Shown here: piece after piece, positions 32,623-44,955 of the stretch
Layout of the letters: every line of letters starts with the position of its first letter
Position numbering within the stretch: the stretch's first letter is position 1
Source of the DNA: Streptomyces flavofungini
GTDB lineage: Bacteria; Actinomycetota; Actinomycetes; Streptomycetales; Streptomycetaceae
Assembly (NCBI RefSeq): GCF_030388665.1
Contig: NZ_CP128846.1
Coordinates: 2,451,001 to 2,515,000 of the forward strand
Reading direction: 5' to 3'
Length of the DNA stretch: 64,000 nucleotides
Translations under genes and position numbers: made by a program
The notes under the pieces: generated by a model
What the model was told of the DNA's origin: nothing
What the model saw: the letters and a program-made list of their open reading frames with translations, nothing else
Database searches by the model: none

Positions 32623-33582
32623 ATGGCCGAAAACGGAGCGTCCCCGCACACCGCTTCCTCCCCGTCGTCGCCGTCCTCCCCGCTGCGCCGCGCCGAGCAG
32701 TTCATCTGGCTCACTGCGCGCGTGCTCGAACAGCGACGGTTCGCGTACCACTTCCTGGACGGCGACACCGCGAACGCCGACGCGGTGGAGACAGCGCTGG
32801 CCGCGTACGGGAACGAGGACGGCGGGTACGGCCACGCGCTCGAACCGGACCTGCGCGGGCCCGTCAGCCAGCCGCTGCACACCGGGCACGCGCTGCGCGT
32901 CCTGGACTCCATCCAGCGCTGCGGCGGCATGCGCGTGGAGCGGGTGTGCCGCTATCTGACCGCGGTGTCGACTCCGGACGGTGCGCTCCCTGCGATTCAT
33001 CCCAGCCAGCGCGGCTACCCCTCGGCCCCGTTCGTGCCCGTGGTGGCCGACCCGCCCAGCGCACTGCTCACCACCGGCCCTGTGGTGGGCCTGCTGCACC
33101 GCAACGAGGTCTGGCACGCCTGGCTGTTCCGGGCCACCGACTTCTGCTGGCAGACCGTGGAGACCCTGGAGAAGTCGCATCCGTACGAGATCCAGGCCGC
33201 CGTGGCCTTCCTCGACGGGGCACCCGACCGCCCGCGCGCGGAGGCAGCCGCCGACCGGATCGGCCGGCTGGTCCGCGAACAGCGCCTGGCGGTCCTCGAC
33301 CCGGAGCACGCGGACGCCAACCCGGTCTCCCCGGGGTACGGCCCCGGGGAGCACCACTTCGCGTACGACTTCGCCAAGGCTCCGGAGTCGCTGGCCCGCG
33401 CGTGGTTCACGGATGACGAGATGGCGCGCTCCCTGGACTTCCTCGCGAACGAGCAACAAGAAGACGGCGGTTGGCCGATCCGGTGGCGTCAGTGGGCGCC
33501 GGGCACGTCCCTGGAGTGCCGTCCGATCGTCACGGTCGAGGCGCTGCGGACGCTGCGGGCGTACGGGCGGCCCATCGGCTGA
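32623..33582 (+). CDS. Terpene cyclase/prenyltransferase alpha-barrel-fold hypothetical protein
   Basis: A 319-residue protein with repeated helix pairs and QW-like segments such as YGNEDGGYGHALEPDLRG and NEQQEDGGWPIRWRQWAPG. These are typical of the alpha/alpha-toroid found in squalene-hopene cyclases and prenyltransferases. The catalytic DXDD motif of cyclases is not seen, so enzymatic activity is unsure. It is probably transcribed alone, divergent from the DUF3046 gene. Confidence 0.65.
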   Translation: MAENGASPHTASSPSSPSSPLRRAEQFIWLTARVLEQRRFAYHFLDGDTANADAVETALAAYGNEDGGYGHALEPDLRGPVSQPLHTGHALRVLDSIQRCGGMRVERVCRYLTAVSTPDGALPAIHPSQRGYPSAPFVPVVADPPSALLTTGPVVGLLHRNEVWHAWLFRATDFCWQTVETLEKSHPYEIQAAVAFLDGAPDRPRAEAAADRIGRLVREQRLAVLDPEHADANPVSPGYGPGEHHFAYDFAKAPESLARAWFTDDEMARSLDFLANEQQEDGGWPIRWRQWAPGTSLECRPIVTVEALRTLRAYGRPIG

Positions 33583-33631
33583 CGGCCCGTCCAGGCGCCC
33601 TGCGGAGCTCGCTGCGCGGGCCCGCCGCGGC

Positions 33632-33940
33632 TCACCCCGCCAGGGCCCGCACGCCCGCCGTGACGCCGACAGCCGCCCCGATGACGACCAGGAAGGGCGC
33701 GCGCAGCAGGAGCGCAAGGGCGGCCGCGGTCAGACCCGCCGCCTTGGCGTCGAGCACGAGCACCCGGCCGTCGGCGAAGGCCTGCTGGGCAGTGAGGGCG
33801 GCGAGCAGCGCGATCGGCAGCAGGGCGGCCATGCGCTGGACGAGCGGTCGCTCCAGGGCGCCTGCGGGCACGAGCAGACCCGCGAGCTTGACGGCGTAGC
33901 AGCCGACGACGGTCACGGCGATGGCGGTCCAGATGTTCAA
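33632..33940 (-). CDS. azlD: AzlD branched-chain amino acid export subunit
   Basis: A 102-residue membrane protein with about four helices (IWTAIAVTVVGCYAVKLAGL, MAALLPIALLAALTAQQAF, GLTAAALALLLRAPFLVVIG). AzlD pairs with AzlC to export branched-chain amino acids. The start is the TTG at 33940, which overlaps the azlC stop (TTGA) and has AAGGGGAAG upstream. Confidence 0.87.
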   Translation of the reverse strand: MNIWTAIAVTVVGCYAVKLAGLLVPAGALERPLVQRMAALLPIALLAALTAQQAFADGRVLVLDAKAAGLTAAALALLLRAPFLVVIGAAVGVTAGVRALAG

Positions 33941-34743
33941 CGGTCTTCCCCTTGCGCGCTGTCGGGCGGTGCCTGTTGTGCTCGCTGTGCTTTTCGGCCC
34001 TCTACGTAGAGCACGACCGGGACAGCGAGGGCAGCGGCGAGGACGGGCACTCCCGCCGGCAGCACGGGCAGCAGTCCGAGGCCCAGAAGGACGGCGACGG
34101 CCGCGACCGCCCGGTGCGTCGTGGTCCGCACCATCGGCGCGAGCAGCGCGAGGAACACGGCGGGACCGGCGGCGTCGAGCCCCCAGGTGGCGGTGTCCCC
34201 GATGGCCTCCGCGCCGAGGGCGCCCAGGAACGTGGAGAGGTTCCACAGGAGGTAGAGGCTGACTCCGGTGACGACGAAACCGATCCGTGCCGCGCGCTGC
34301 CCCTGCTGTGCCAGGGAGACGGCCGTCGTCTCGTCGATCACCAGATGGGCGGCGAGAGGGCGCACCGCGCGCGGGAGGGCGAGCAGTTGGGAGAGCCGGA
34401 TCCCGTAGAAGGCGTTACGCATGCTGAGGAAGACGGCGCCCACGGCAGCCGTGTAGGGGCCTCCGCCCCCGGCGAGCGCGCCGACCAGGGCGAACTGGGA
34501 GGCTCCGGTGAAGGCCAGCAGGCTCAGGGCGCAGGTCTGGAGCACAGTGAGGCCGCTGCTGGCCGACGTCACCCCGAAGGCGAAGCCGGAGAGGCCTACG
34601 GCGATTCCGACGCCGAGGGCGTCGCGGACGACGGCGGAGTCGGGGCGGGCCGGACCGGGACTCGCACTGTCCGCGGGCCCCGGAATGTCGGGGGCTCCTT
34701 CGGAGTACCCGGGTATGTCTGGGGATGATGTTCGCTCTGCCAC
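33937..34743 (-). CDS. azlC: AzlC branched-chain amino acid export permease
   Basis: A 268-residue permease. The AzlC hallmark GFAFGVTSASSGLTVLQTCAL is followed by FTGASQFALVGALAGGGGP and FLSMRNAFYGIRLSQLL. The first 37 residues are Pro/Ser-rich, and this region overlaps the end of the upstream AraC gene in another frame. If translation begins at one of the Val codons before RDALGVGIAV (about 34629-34632), the overlap shrinks to under 40 bases. It is coupled to azlD. Confidence 0.87.
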   Translation of the reverse strand: MAERTSSPDIPGYSEGAPDIPGPADSASPGPARPDSAVVRDALGVGIAVGLSGFAFGVTSASSGLTVLQTCALSLLAFTGASQFALVGALAGGGGPYTAAVGAVFLSMRNAFYGIRLSQLLALPRAVRPLAAHLVIDETTAVSLAQQGQRAARIGFVVTGVSLYLLWNLSTFLGALGAEAIGDTATWGLDAAGPAVFLALLAPMVRTTTHRAVAAVAVLLGLGLLPVLPAGVPVLAAALAVPVVLYVEGRKAQRAQQAPPDSAQGEDR

Positions 34744-35606
34744 CTCCCGGACGCTACGAGGGGCAGGTCAGGAAGGTCTTGTACGTTCTTGCGCTCCCGC
34801 TGGTAGGCGCCCGGGGGCACGCCGACGATCCGCGCGAAGTGGCGGTTCAGGTGCGGCTGATCGGTGAACCCGACGGCGACGGCGGCCTCGGCGGGGCTCG
34901 TACCGGCGTCCAGGAGGCGGCGGGCGCGCCGCACACGCGCGTCGGTGAGCCAGGCGTGCGGCGGCATGCCGTACGCGTCGCGAAAGGCCCGCAGCAGGGC
35001 GAAGGAGCTGACGCCCAGACCGGCGGCGAGGCGTTCCAGGCTCGGCGGATCGACGAGCCGTTCCTCCAGGACGGCACGCGCGCGTGCCGCGACCCGCGCG
35101 CCGACGGAGCGCACGCCGCGCTGCGGCAGGTTGCCGCCGTTCGACCGCAGCAGCCGGGTGACGGCGACCCGCAGGAACGTGTCGGCGGCGAGCGCGTTGC
35201 CCTCCTCGGCGGCCCGCAGGACCTGGTGGACCAGGGTCACGGCGTACGGGTCGTCGAGGACCGGCAGGACGAAACCGGGTGTCCCCCGCAGGGTCGTGGT
35301 CTCCCTGGCGATGGCGGCGACCACGTCGGGGGCCGGGTAGACCGCTCCGTAGCGCCAGCCCTCGGGGTCTCCGGCGCGGCCGGTGTGCGGGGTGTCGGGG
35401 TTGATCAGGGCGAGGCTGCCGGGTCCGGCGTGCCGGTCGGCGCCGGTGTGCTGGAACACGTCGACGCCCTCGCGGATCGCCGCCATCACGAAGTGCTCGT
35501 GGGTGTGGCGCGCGAACGTCTTGCGGACGTAGCGGGCCCGCAGCAGGTCGACGCCGGGCAGCTCGGCGTACGTCCAGTGCCGTGCCTGCTCCGCCGAACC
35601 AGCCAT
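34596..35606 (-). CDS. AraC-family transcriptional regulator
   Basis: A 336-residue regulator with an N-terminal AraC-type cupin (RKTFARHTHEHFVMAAIREG, GSLALINPDTPHTGRA). The C-terminal double helix-turn-helix is at about 185-275 (LERLAAGLGVSSFALLRAFR, DARVRRARRLLDAGTSPAEA, AVGFTDQPHLNRHFARIVG). About 55 extra residues, Pro/Thr/Ser-rich, run past the normal end and overlap azlC by up to 148 bases. It is likely the regulator of azlCD, as in many actinobacteria. Confidence 0.88.
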   Translation of the reverse strand: MAGSAEQARHWTYAELPGVDLLRARYVRKTFARHTHEHFVMAAIREGVDVFQHTGADRHAGPGSLALINPDTPHTGRAGDPEGWRYGAVYPAPDVVAAIARETTTLRGTPGFVLPVLDDPYAVTLVHQVLRAAEEGNALAADTFLRVAVTRLLRSNGGNLPQRGVRSVGARVAARARAVLEERLVDPPSLERLAAGLGVSSFALLRAFRDAYGMPPHAWLTDARVRRARRLLDAGTSPAEAAVAVGFTDQPHLNRHFARIVGVPPGAYQRERKNVQDLPDLPLVASGRWQSEHHPQTYPGTPKEPPTFRGPRTVRVPVRPAPTPPSSATPSASESP

Positions 35607-35695
35607 ACCTCCATTCTGCGCCCGTCCGGCGGCGCGAGTGCAAGCTCTTTTCGCAGGTCGGAGCCTTTGTCAGTGGCGGGGTGCACGATGGGGTC

Positions 35696-40369
<4,674 letters not shown>

Positions 40370-40887
40370 CCCCCACGGACAGCACCACTGACCTGTTCCC
40401 CTGCCCCGCGTCAGCGGCCCCTCGGCCCCCGCCACTCCCCTCCCCCCACCCCCCACATCGAAGACACCGTCGCCCTGGGCTGTGCCCCCTCCCCCAAACT
40501 CTCGACTCCGCTCGAGCAGGGGGAGCCTCATCACCCCTGGCAGCCGAGCTGCCCCAGCCGGGGGGGCGACTGGACTGCAAGGAACCGCACCGCCACCGGA
40601 CCGGAGGCCGGACGCCAGCCCTCACCGGACGGATCGCCGCGATCCGAACCGGAGGGGCCGTGCCGGTATGGCGGCGCAGCTCGGCCCACCACGAGGGGCG
40701 TACAGGACCTGTGGGCGACAACGCACACGCGAGCACGGACATACCGGCACGGCCCCGCACCCACGCACCGGACCGAAGGCGAGGGGCCGCAACCCCCACA
40801 ACCGAACCGAAGGCGAAGAAACAGCACCCCGCACACAGCCCCACCGCCCGAGGCGCCCCCGCCAGCAGAAAGTGGAACGCTACCCCC
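40370..40887. other. Spacer between lhr and nei
   Basis: No gene is supported. At about 40488-40525 there is an imperfect hairpin in which CTCCCCC pairs with GGGGGAG and CTCGA with TCGAG. It resembles a hairpin that recurs between genes in Streptomyces. The rest is Pro/Arg-codon-rich in every frame and has low coding likelihood. Confidence 0.55.
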
Positions 40888-41790
40888 ATGCCCGAAGGCG
40901 ACACAGTCCACCAATCCGCCCACCGCCTCCACACAGCCCTGGCCGGCCACCCCCTCACCCGCTCCGACCTCCGCGTCCCCAAGCTGGCCACCACCGACCT
41001 CACCACCCGCACCGTCCTCGACGTAACGGCCCGCGGCAAGCACCTCCTCACCCGAGTGGAAGGCGGCCTCACCCTCCACTCACATCTGGGCATGGATGGC
41101 TCCTGGCGCGTGTACGCCCCGCGGGAACGCTGGCGCGGCGGCCCCACCCACCAGATCCGCGCCATCCTGGCCACCGCCGACCACACCGCCGTCGGCTACC
41201 GCCTGCCGGTCCTGGAACTGCTCCGCACGACCGACGAACACCGCGCCGTGGGCCACCTGGGCCCGGACCTCCTGGGCCCGGACTGGGACCCGGAGCAGGC
41301 GCTGCGGAACCTGCGGGCGGACCCCGAGCGCGCCCTCGGCGAGGCGCTGCTCGACCAACGGAACCTCGCGGGCATCGGCAACATCTACAAGAGCGAACTC
41401 TGCTTCCTGCTCAGGGCCACCCCCTGGCTCCCGGTCGGCGACCTTTCCGAGGAGCAGGCAGCCCGCCTCCCGGCCCTGGCGAAGAAGCTCCTGGAGGCGA
41501 ACCGCGACCGCCCGGCCCGCACGACGACGGGCAGCACCCGCCCCGGCCAACGCCTGTACGTGTACGGTCGCGCCCCCCGCCCCTGCCTGCGCTGCGGCAC
41601 ACCCCTGCGCGCGGCGGAGCAGGGCGACCCGACCCGCAAACGCCCCACGTACTGGTGCCCGACCTGCCAACAGGGCCCACACCCCGCCTCCAACAAGCCC
41701 CTCTCCTCAACCCCACCCCCCGACAACCGCACGCCCAGCGTCCGCACCCCCAACAACCGCCCACCGACAAACCCCCCACACGCCCACTAG
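40888..41790 (+). CDS. nei: Fpg/Nei family DNA glycosylase/AP lyase
   Basis: A 300-residue base-excision repair enzyme. It starts MPEGDTVHQSAHRL: Pro2 is the Schiff-base nucleophile after Met removal and Glu3 is catalytic. RNLAGIGNIYKSELCFLL is the helix-two-turn-helix. A C-terminal zinc finger has Cys pairs in CLRCGTPL and YWCPTCQ. The Pro/Asn/Thr-rich last 35 residues are extra. The MPEGD start fits the Nei branch more than MutM, and position next to lhr agrees. Confidence 0.92.
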   Translation: MPEGDTVHQSAHRLHTALAGHPLTRSDLRVPKLATTDLTTRTVLDVTARGKHLLTRVEGGLTLHSHLGMDGSWRVYAPRERWRGGPTHQIRAILATADHTAVGYRLPVLELLRTTDEHRAVGHLGPDLLGPDWDPEQALRNLRADPERALGEALLDQRNLAGIGNIYKSELCFLLRATPWLPVGDLSEEQAARLPALAKKLLEANRDRPARTTTGSTRPGQRLYVYGRAPRPCLRCGTPLRAAEQGDPTRKRPTYWCPTCQQGPHPASNKPLSSTPPPDNRTPSVRTPNNRPPTNPPHAH

Positions 41791-41826
41791 TTGACGCCCC
41801 GTCAGATTCCCCCGTACGGTCCCGCC

Positions 41827-42603
41827 ATGCCCATATCGGCGTACGACCTCACCGACCGCACCGCGTTCGTCACAGGCGCCGCCAGCGGAATCGGCCGCGC
41901 CACCGCCGTCCTGCTCGCCGAGGCGGGCGCGGCAGTGCACTGTGCGGACCGGGACGCACAGGGCCTGAAGGAGACGGCGACCCGCATCAGGGCGGACGGG
42001 GGCGCGGCGTTCACGCACACCGTGGACGTAGCCGACAGGGCCCGGGTGGACAGAGCCGTGGCAGACGCGATCGAGGCGACGGGTGGACTGGACGTGATGG
42101 CGGCCATTGCCGGGATCATGCACAGCAGCCCGGTCCTGGAGACACGCGACGAGGACCTGGACCGGGTCCTGGGCGTGAATTTCAAGGGGGTCCTGTACGC
42201 GTGCCAGGCGGCGGCCCGGACGATGATCGCGGCGGGCACGGGCGGCAGCATCGTGACGATGGCGTCGAGCGCGGTCGACACCAGCCACCCCGGCCTGCTC
42301 TGCTACGCCTCGGCGAAGGCGGCCGTCGTACAGCTGACGAAGACGCTGGCGGCGGAGGTCGGCGAGCACGGGATCCGCGTCAACGCGGTCGCTCCGGGGT
42401 GGACGCGTACGCCGATGACGCACCGGCACGAGGAGGAGGCGCAGGCGGCGACGGAGGCGGCGCTGGCCCGCAGGTCGCCCCTGGGCAGGGTCGGCGAACC
42501 GGAGGACGTGGCGCACGCCGTACTGCACCTGGCCTCGGACGCGTCCTCGTTCACGACGGGCCAGATCCTGCGCCCGAACGGCGGGGTCGCAATGCCTTGG
42601 TGA
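41827..42603 (+). CDS. Short-chain dehydrogenase/reductase (SDR)
   Basis: A 258-residue classical SDR oxidoreductase. The cofactor motif is FVTGAASGIGRATAVLLAEAG, the catalytic Ser is in TMASSAVD, and Tyr/Lys are in CYASAKAAVVQL; VNAVAPGWTRTPM and GQILRPNGGVAMPW close the fold. The usual NNAG motif reads AIAG (MAAIAGIMHS), so the first Asn positions are replaced. The substrate is unknown. The start MPISAYD at 41827 is chosen over the upstream ATG at 41791. Its stop lies inside a tandem repeat. Confidence 0.88.
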   Translation: MPISAYDLTDRTAFVTGAASGIGRATAVLLAEAGAAVHCADRDAQGLKETATRIRADGGAAFTHTVDVADRARVDRAVADAIEATGGLDVMAAIAGIMHSSPVLETRDEDLDRVLGVNFKGVLYACQAAARTMIAAGTGGSIVTMASSAVDTSHPGLLCYASAKAAVVQLTKTLAAEVGEHGIRVNAVAPGWTRTPMTHRHEEEAQAATEAALARRSPLGRVGEPEDVAHAVLHLASDASSFTTGQILRPNGGVAMPW

Positions 42604-42696
42604 GCCTCGATGCCTGGTGAGTCGCGATGCCTTGGTGAGCCTCGATGCCTGGTGAGTCGCGATGCCTTGGTGAGCCTCGATGCTCAGTGGTGTCGC
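42592..42696. repeat. 35-bp tandem repeat across the SDR stop codon, three copies
   Basis: Units start at 42592, 42627 and 42662, each beginning ATGCCTTGGTGAGCCTCG; the third is partly degenerate. The first copy holds the last codons and stop of the SDR gene, and the third reaches the 3' end of the convergent small gene. Copies two and three look like duplications of the gene end. Confidence 0.9.
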
Positions 42697-42926
42697 GACG
42701 CCTTGGTGACACGCCCTGGCGACCTGCGCCGAGCGACCCCCGCGGCCCGCGCCTTGGCCACACAGTGCACCGGCAGCAGGCTCAACCCCCACCCGCCGGC
42801 CGCGACGGCCCCCTCCAGGACCCCCGCCTCGGGCGCGAGGGCGAGCCGGAAGACCGCCCACCACCACAACGCGGAAAGCCCCAGCATCGGAGCCCACCGC
42901 ACGACGCGCCACGGCAAGGCTGTCAC
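42684..42926 (-). CDS. Small membrane protein, function unknown
   Basis: About 80 residues, with a hydrophobic middle (MLGLSALWWWAVFRLALA and GAVAAGGWGLSLLPVHC) and a basic C-terminus. I do not recognise a named family. The GTG at 42926 lies within the stop of the upstream small gene (GTGA), so the two are coupled; a TTG at 42917 has better spacing to GGGAGG. Its 3' end lies in the tandem repeat array. Confidence 0.5.
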   Translation of the reverse strand: MTALPWRVVRWAPMLGLSALWWWAVFRLALAPEAGVLEGAVAAGGWGLSLLPVHCVAKARAAGVARRRSPGRVTKASRHH

Positions 42927-43216
42927 CTCCCGCCAGGAGCCGGGCCGACCGCACGGCCACACACGTAGCCCGCACGGACCGACGCCGGACGCGGGCTTTC
43001 CGAGTCTCCCCCGCCCCGCCCGCCCTCGCATCCGAAGCGCACACGGCCACCCGCGTCACTGCCCGGAACCGGCCCCCGCACCGCCATCACCCACGCCAGA
43101 CCCACCACCGGAACCAGACCCGGCACCGCCATTGCCACGCACACCGGCCCCAGCCCCCGCGCCAGAACCAACCACCCCACCAGCGCCACCACCATCAGCA
43201 CCACCAGCAGCCGCAC
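42923..43216 (-). CDS. Small membrane protein, function unknown
   Basis: A 97-residue frame from a GTG, with two hydrophobic helices (LLVVLMVVALVGWLVLARGL and VAMAVPGLVPVVGLAWVMAV) and a hydrophilic Gly/Arg-rich tail. Third codon positions are strongly G/C, unlike the Gly-rich frame that overlaps it, which supports it as the real gene. It overlaps the next gene by GTGA. Confidence 0.5.
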   Translation of the reverse strand: MRLLVVLMVVALVGWLVLARGLGPVCVAMAVPGLVPVVGLAWVMAVRGPVPGSDAGGRVRFGCEGGRGGGDSESPRPASVRAGYVCGRAVGPAPGGR

Positions 43217-43327
43217 CAGCGCCCCCTACCGCCCCACCCCCACAATCCTCCCGCTCCAACCGCGCAAGCCGCCGATACCCCCGTATGGCCCGCACCATCG
43301 GCACGACGGGCGCCGGTGTCAGCTGTA

Positions 43328-43576
43328 TCAACGGCTGGAGGACCGGTGGGCGATCTCCCCGAGGCGGGCTCGGGTGGCCCACACCTGCTCGGGCGTCGGC
43401 TCCCGGGGCAGGGAGTCGACGGCGGAGCGAAAGCGCTCGGAGTTCGCGGCGATGGTGTCGCGTACGGCCTTGCGGCGCGCGTCCATCTCCACGACGCCCA
43501 CGAGCACGATCACGGGTGCGACGGTGGTGGCGAAAGTGTCGAACCATCCGGATCCAACCGGACCAACCAGATCCAA
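43328..43576 (-). CDS. Small protein with an N-terminal hydrophobic segment
   Basis: About 82 residues: a hydrophobic start (FATTVAPVIVLVGVVEMDAR) then a helical charged region (RKAVRDTIAANSERFRSAVD, TPEQVWATRARLGEIAHR). Codon usage is typical of Streptomyces genes. The start is uncertain: the only upstream codon is a TTG at 43576 inside a tandem repeat, and internal GTG codons near 43520 are alternatives. I do not recognise a family. Confidence 0.55.
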   Translation of the reverse strand: MDLVGPVGSGWFDTFATTVAPVIVLVGVVEMDARRKAVRDTIAANSERFRSAVDSLPREPTPEQVWATRARLGEIAHRSSSR

Positions 43577-43651
43577 CCGGACCGACCAGACCCACCGGCC
43601 CCCCGGCCCACCGAGACACTCCGGCGCCGGCCCACCGAGACACTCCGGCGC
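43552..43651. repeat. Two adjacent tandem duplications upstream of the small membrane genes
   Basis: A 19-bp unit (ATCCAACCGGACCAACCAG) is present twice at 43552-43589. A 24-bp unit (start CGGCCCACCGAGACACTC) is present twice at 43604-43651. They fill the space between the small gene start and the dps terminator. Confidence 0.85.
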
Positions 43652-43667
43652 CCGAAAGAAGGCGACC

Positions 43668-43697
43668 GGGGGCGCCCTCGTCCCCGGAGGCGCCCCC
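43668..43697 (-). terminator. Terminator downstream of dps
   Basis: A perfect 9-bp stem GGGGGCGCC / GGCGCCCCC with a 12-base loop, 8 bases past the dps stop. Confidence 0.75.
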
Positions 43698-43704
43698 TCC
43701 GGAC

Positions 43705-44175
43705 CTATCCGTTCTCGGCCTGGAACATCCAGTGATGCTTCTCCAGGTCAGCCGTGATCTGGATGAAGATGTCCTGGCTCACCGGATCCGCGTCGCCGGT
43801 GGCGTTCACTCGCTCCCGCATCCGCCCGATCACCGCTCCGAGCGCGTCCACGAGCGCCCCGACCGCGTCGGTGTCCTTGACCCAGCCGTCGGGGACCTGG
43901 CCGATACCGCTGCTCGACGCCACCGTCCCGGCCCGCCCGTCGGGCGAGACACCGAGCGTGGAGGCACGCTCGGCGACGGTGTCGGAGTGCAGCCGGGCGG
44001 TGTCCACGACCTCGTCGAGCTGCAGGTGCACGGAGCGGAAGCGCGGGCCGACCACGTTCCAGTGGATCTGCTTGGCCACCAGGGACAGGTCGACGAGGTC
44101 CACGAGGGCGCCCTGCAGCGCCTCCGAGACAGTCTTCAGGTCACTGTCGGGCAACGGGCTCTTCACGACGTACAT
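43705..44175 (-). CDS. dps: Dps family DNA-binding/ferritin-like protein
   Basis: A 156-residue Dps-type protein, which stores iron and protects DNA under stress. The ferroxidase region is QIHWNVVGPRFRSVHLQLDE followed by TARLHSDTVAERASTLGVSP, and the C-terminal helix is QDIFIQITADLEKHHWMFQA. The ATG at 44175 has GGAGG at a good distance. It is probably a single-gene transcript. The upstream spacer contains the direct repeat CAGCACACGACAGCCA twice (near 44330 and 44358). Confidence 0.92.
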   Translation of the reverse strand: MYVVKSPLPDSDLKTVSEALQGALVDLVDLSLVAKQIHWNVVGPRFRSVHLQLDEVVDTARLHSDTVAERASTLGVSPDGRAGTVASSSGIGQVPDGWVKDTDAVGALVDALGAVIGRMRERVNATGDADPVSQDIFIQITADLEKHHWMFQAENG

Positions 44176-44471
44176 CGATTCCTCCGCGTCTTGACTGTCG
44201 CCTCGGCTGTCTCTGTGCGGCGACTGCCTTTCGTGTCTCGGCTGTCCAAACCACGTCGTCCAAAACAACTTCAACCATCGCGCAAGTACTTCATTGCGGC
44301 CACTTCGGGCACCGCTCGCCGACGACAGGCAGCACACGACAGCCAGCGCGCCAGACAGCACACGACAGCCAACAAGCGAAGAGCAACGGGGACAGCACGC
44401 GACAAGGCAGACAGCAGAAGCCCCGGCCGGAGGACCCGGCCGGGGCTCTGTGCGCGTAAGGGGCCCGAACG
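44176..44471. other. Spacer between clgR and dps
   Basis: About 296 bases. It holds the clgR terminator (44419-44447), the CAGCACACGACAGCCA direct repeat, and presumably the dps promoter. I see no gene. Confidence 0.5.
44419..44447 (-). terminator. Terminator downstream of clgR
   Basis: A perfect 12-bp stem (AGCCCCGGCCGG and its complement) with a 5-base loop, 25 bases past the clgR stop. Confidence 0.8.
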
Positions 44472-44846
44472 TCAGGCGGCGACGACGTCGACCGCTTCCG
44501 CAGGCGCCTTGATGGTCACCCGTTCCGGTGGCACACCGGTCACCGAGACGGAATTGAGCATCGGACGCATCGGTGCGCGCACCGGTTCCGTAGCCGCTGC
44601 CGACTGGGCCAGCTCGGCGAGCGAGAGCTCGTCGCTCACTTCCCGCATGAGCTCGGACATCCGTACGTCAAGCGCGTCGCAGATCGCGGAAAGCAGCTCG
44701 GAGGAAGCCTCCTTCTGCCCCCGCTCCACCTCGGAGAGATAGCCGAGTGAGACTCGGGCGGACGAGGAGACTTCGCGCAGAGTACGGCCCTGGCGCTGGC
44801 GCTGCCGACGCAGCACGTCACCCAGCAGGCGACGGAGCAGAATCAT
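44472..44846 (-). CDS. clgR: Clp gene regulator ClgR (XRE family)
   Basis: A 124-residue activator of clp protease and related genes in actinobacteria. The helix-turn-helix is at about 10-65 ([56 protein letters not shown]). The C-terminus ends DVVAA; ClgR proteins are themselves Clp substrates through such a C-terminal Ala-Ala degron. The start at 44846 ([10 protein letters not shown]) is preferred over the longer frame from 44879. It follows cinA on the same strand after a 110-base gap. Confidence 0.92.
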   Translation of the reverse strand: MILLRRLLGDVLRRQRQRQGRTLREVSSSARVSLGYLSEVERGQKEASSELLSAICDALDVRMSELMREVSDELSLAELAQSAAATEPVRAPMRPMLNSVSVTGVPPERVTIKAPAEAVDVVAA

Positions 44847-44955
44847 CGGTGGCTCCCTCCTCGGACCGCGTAGCCGCATCCTTCACGCCCCACCGTACCG
44901 CCTCGCGCGGCGGCCGTGCGGGGAGCGATGTCGTGTTCACTCAGGGCTGCAAACA

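Noticed and set aside
40482..42620. 712-residue Pro/Arg-rich frame across nei and the SDR gene
   Set aside because: A shadow frame crossing two well-supported genes.
43056..43331. A 91-residue frame with a TTG start overlapping the preceding stop (TTGA), ending in a Gly/Ala-rich stretch
   Set aside because: Its second half overlaps the better-supported 42923-43216 gene and has many codons ending in T, unlike Streptomyces genes. The first 30 residues might still be real.
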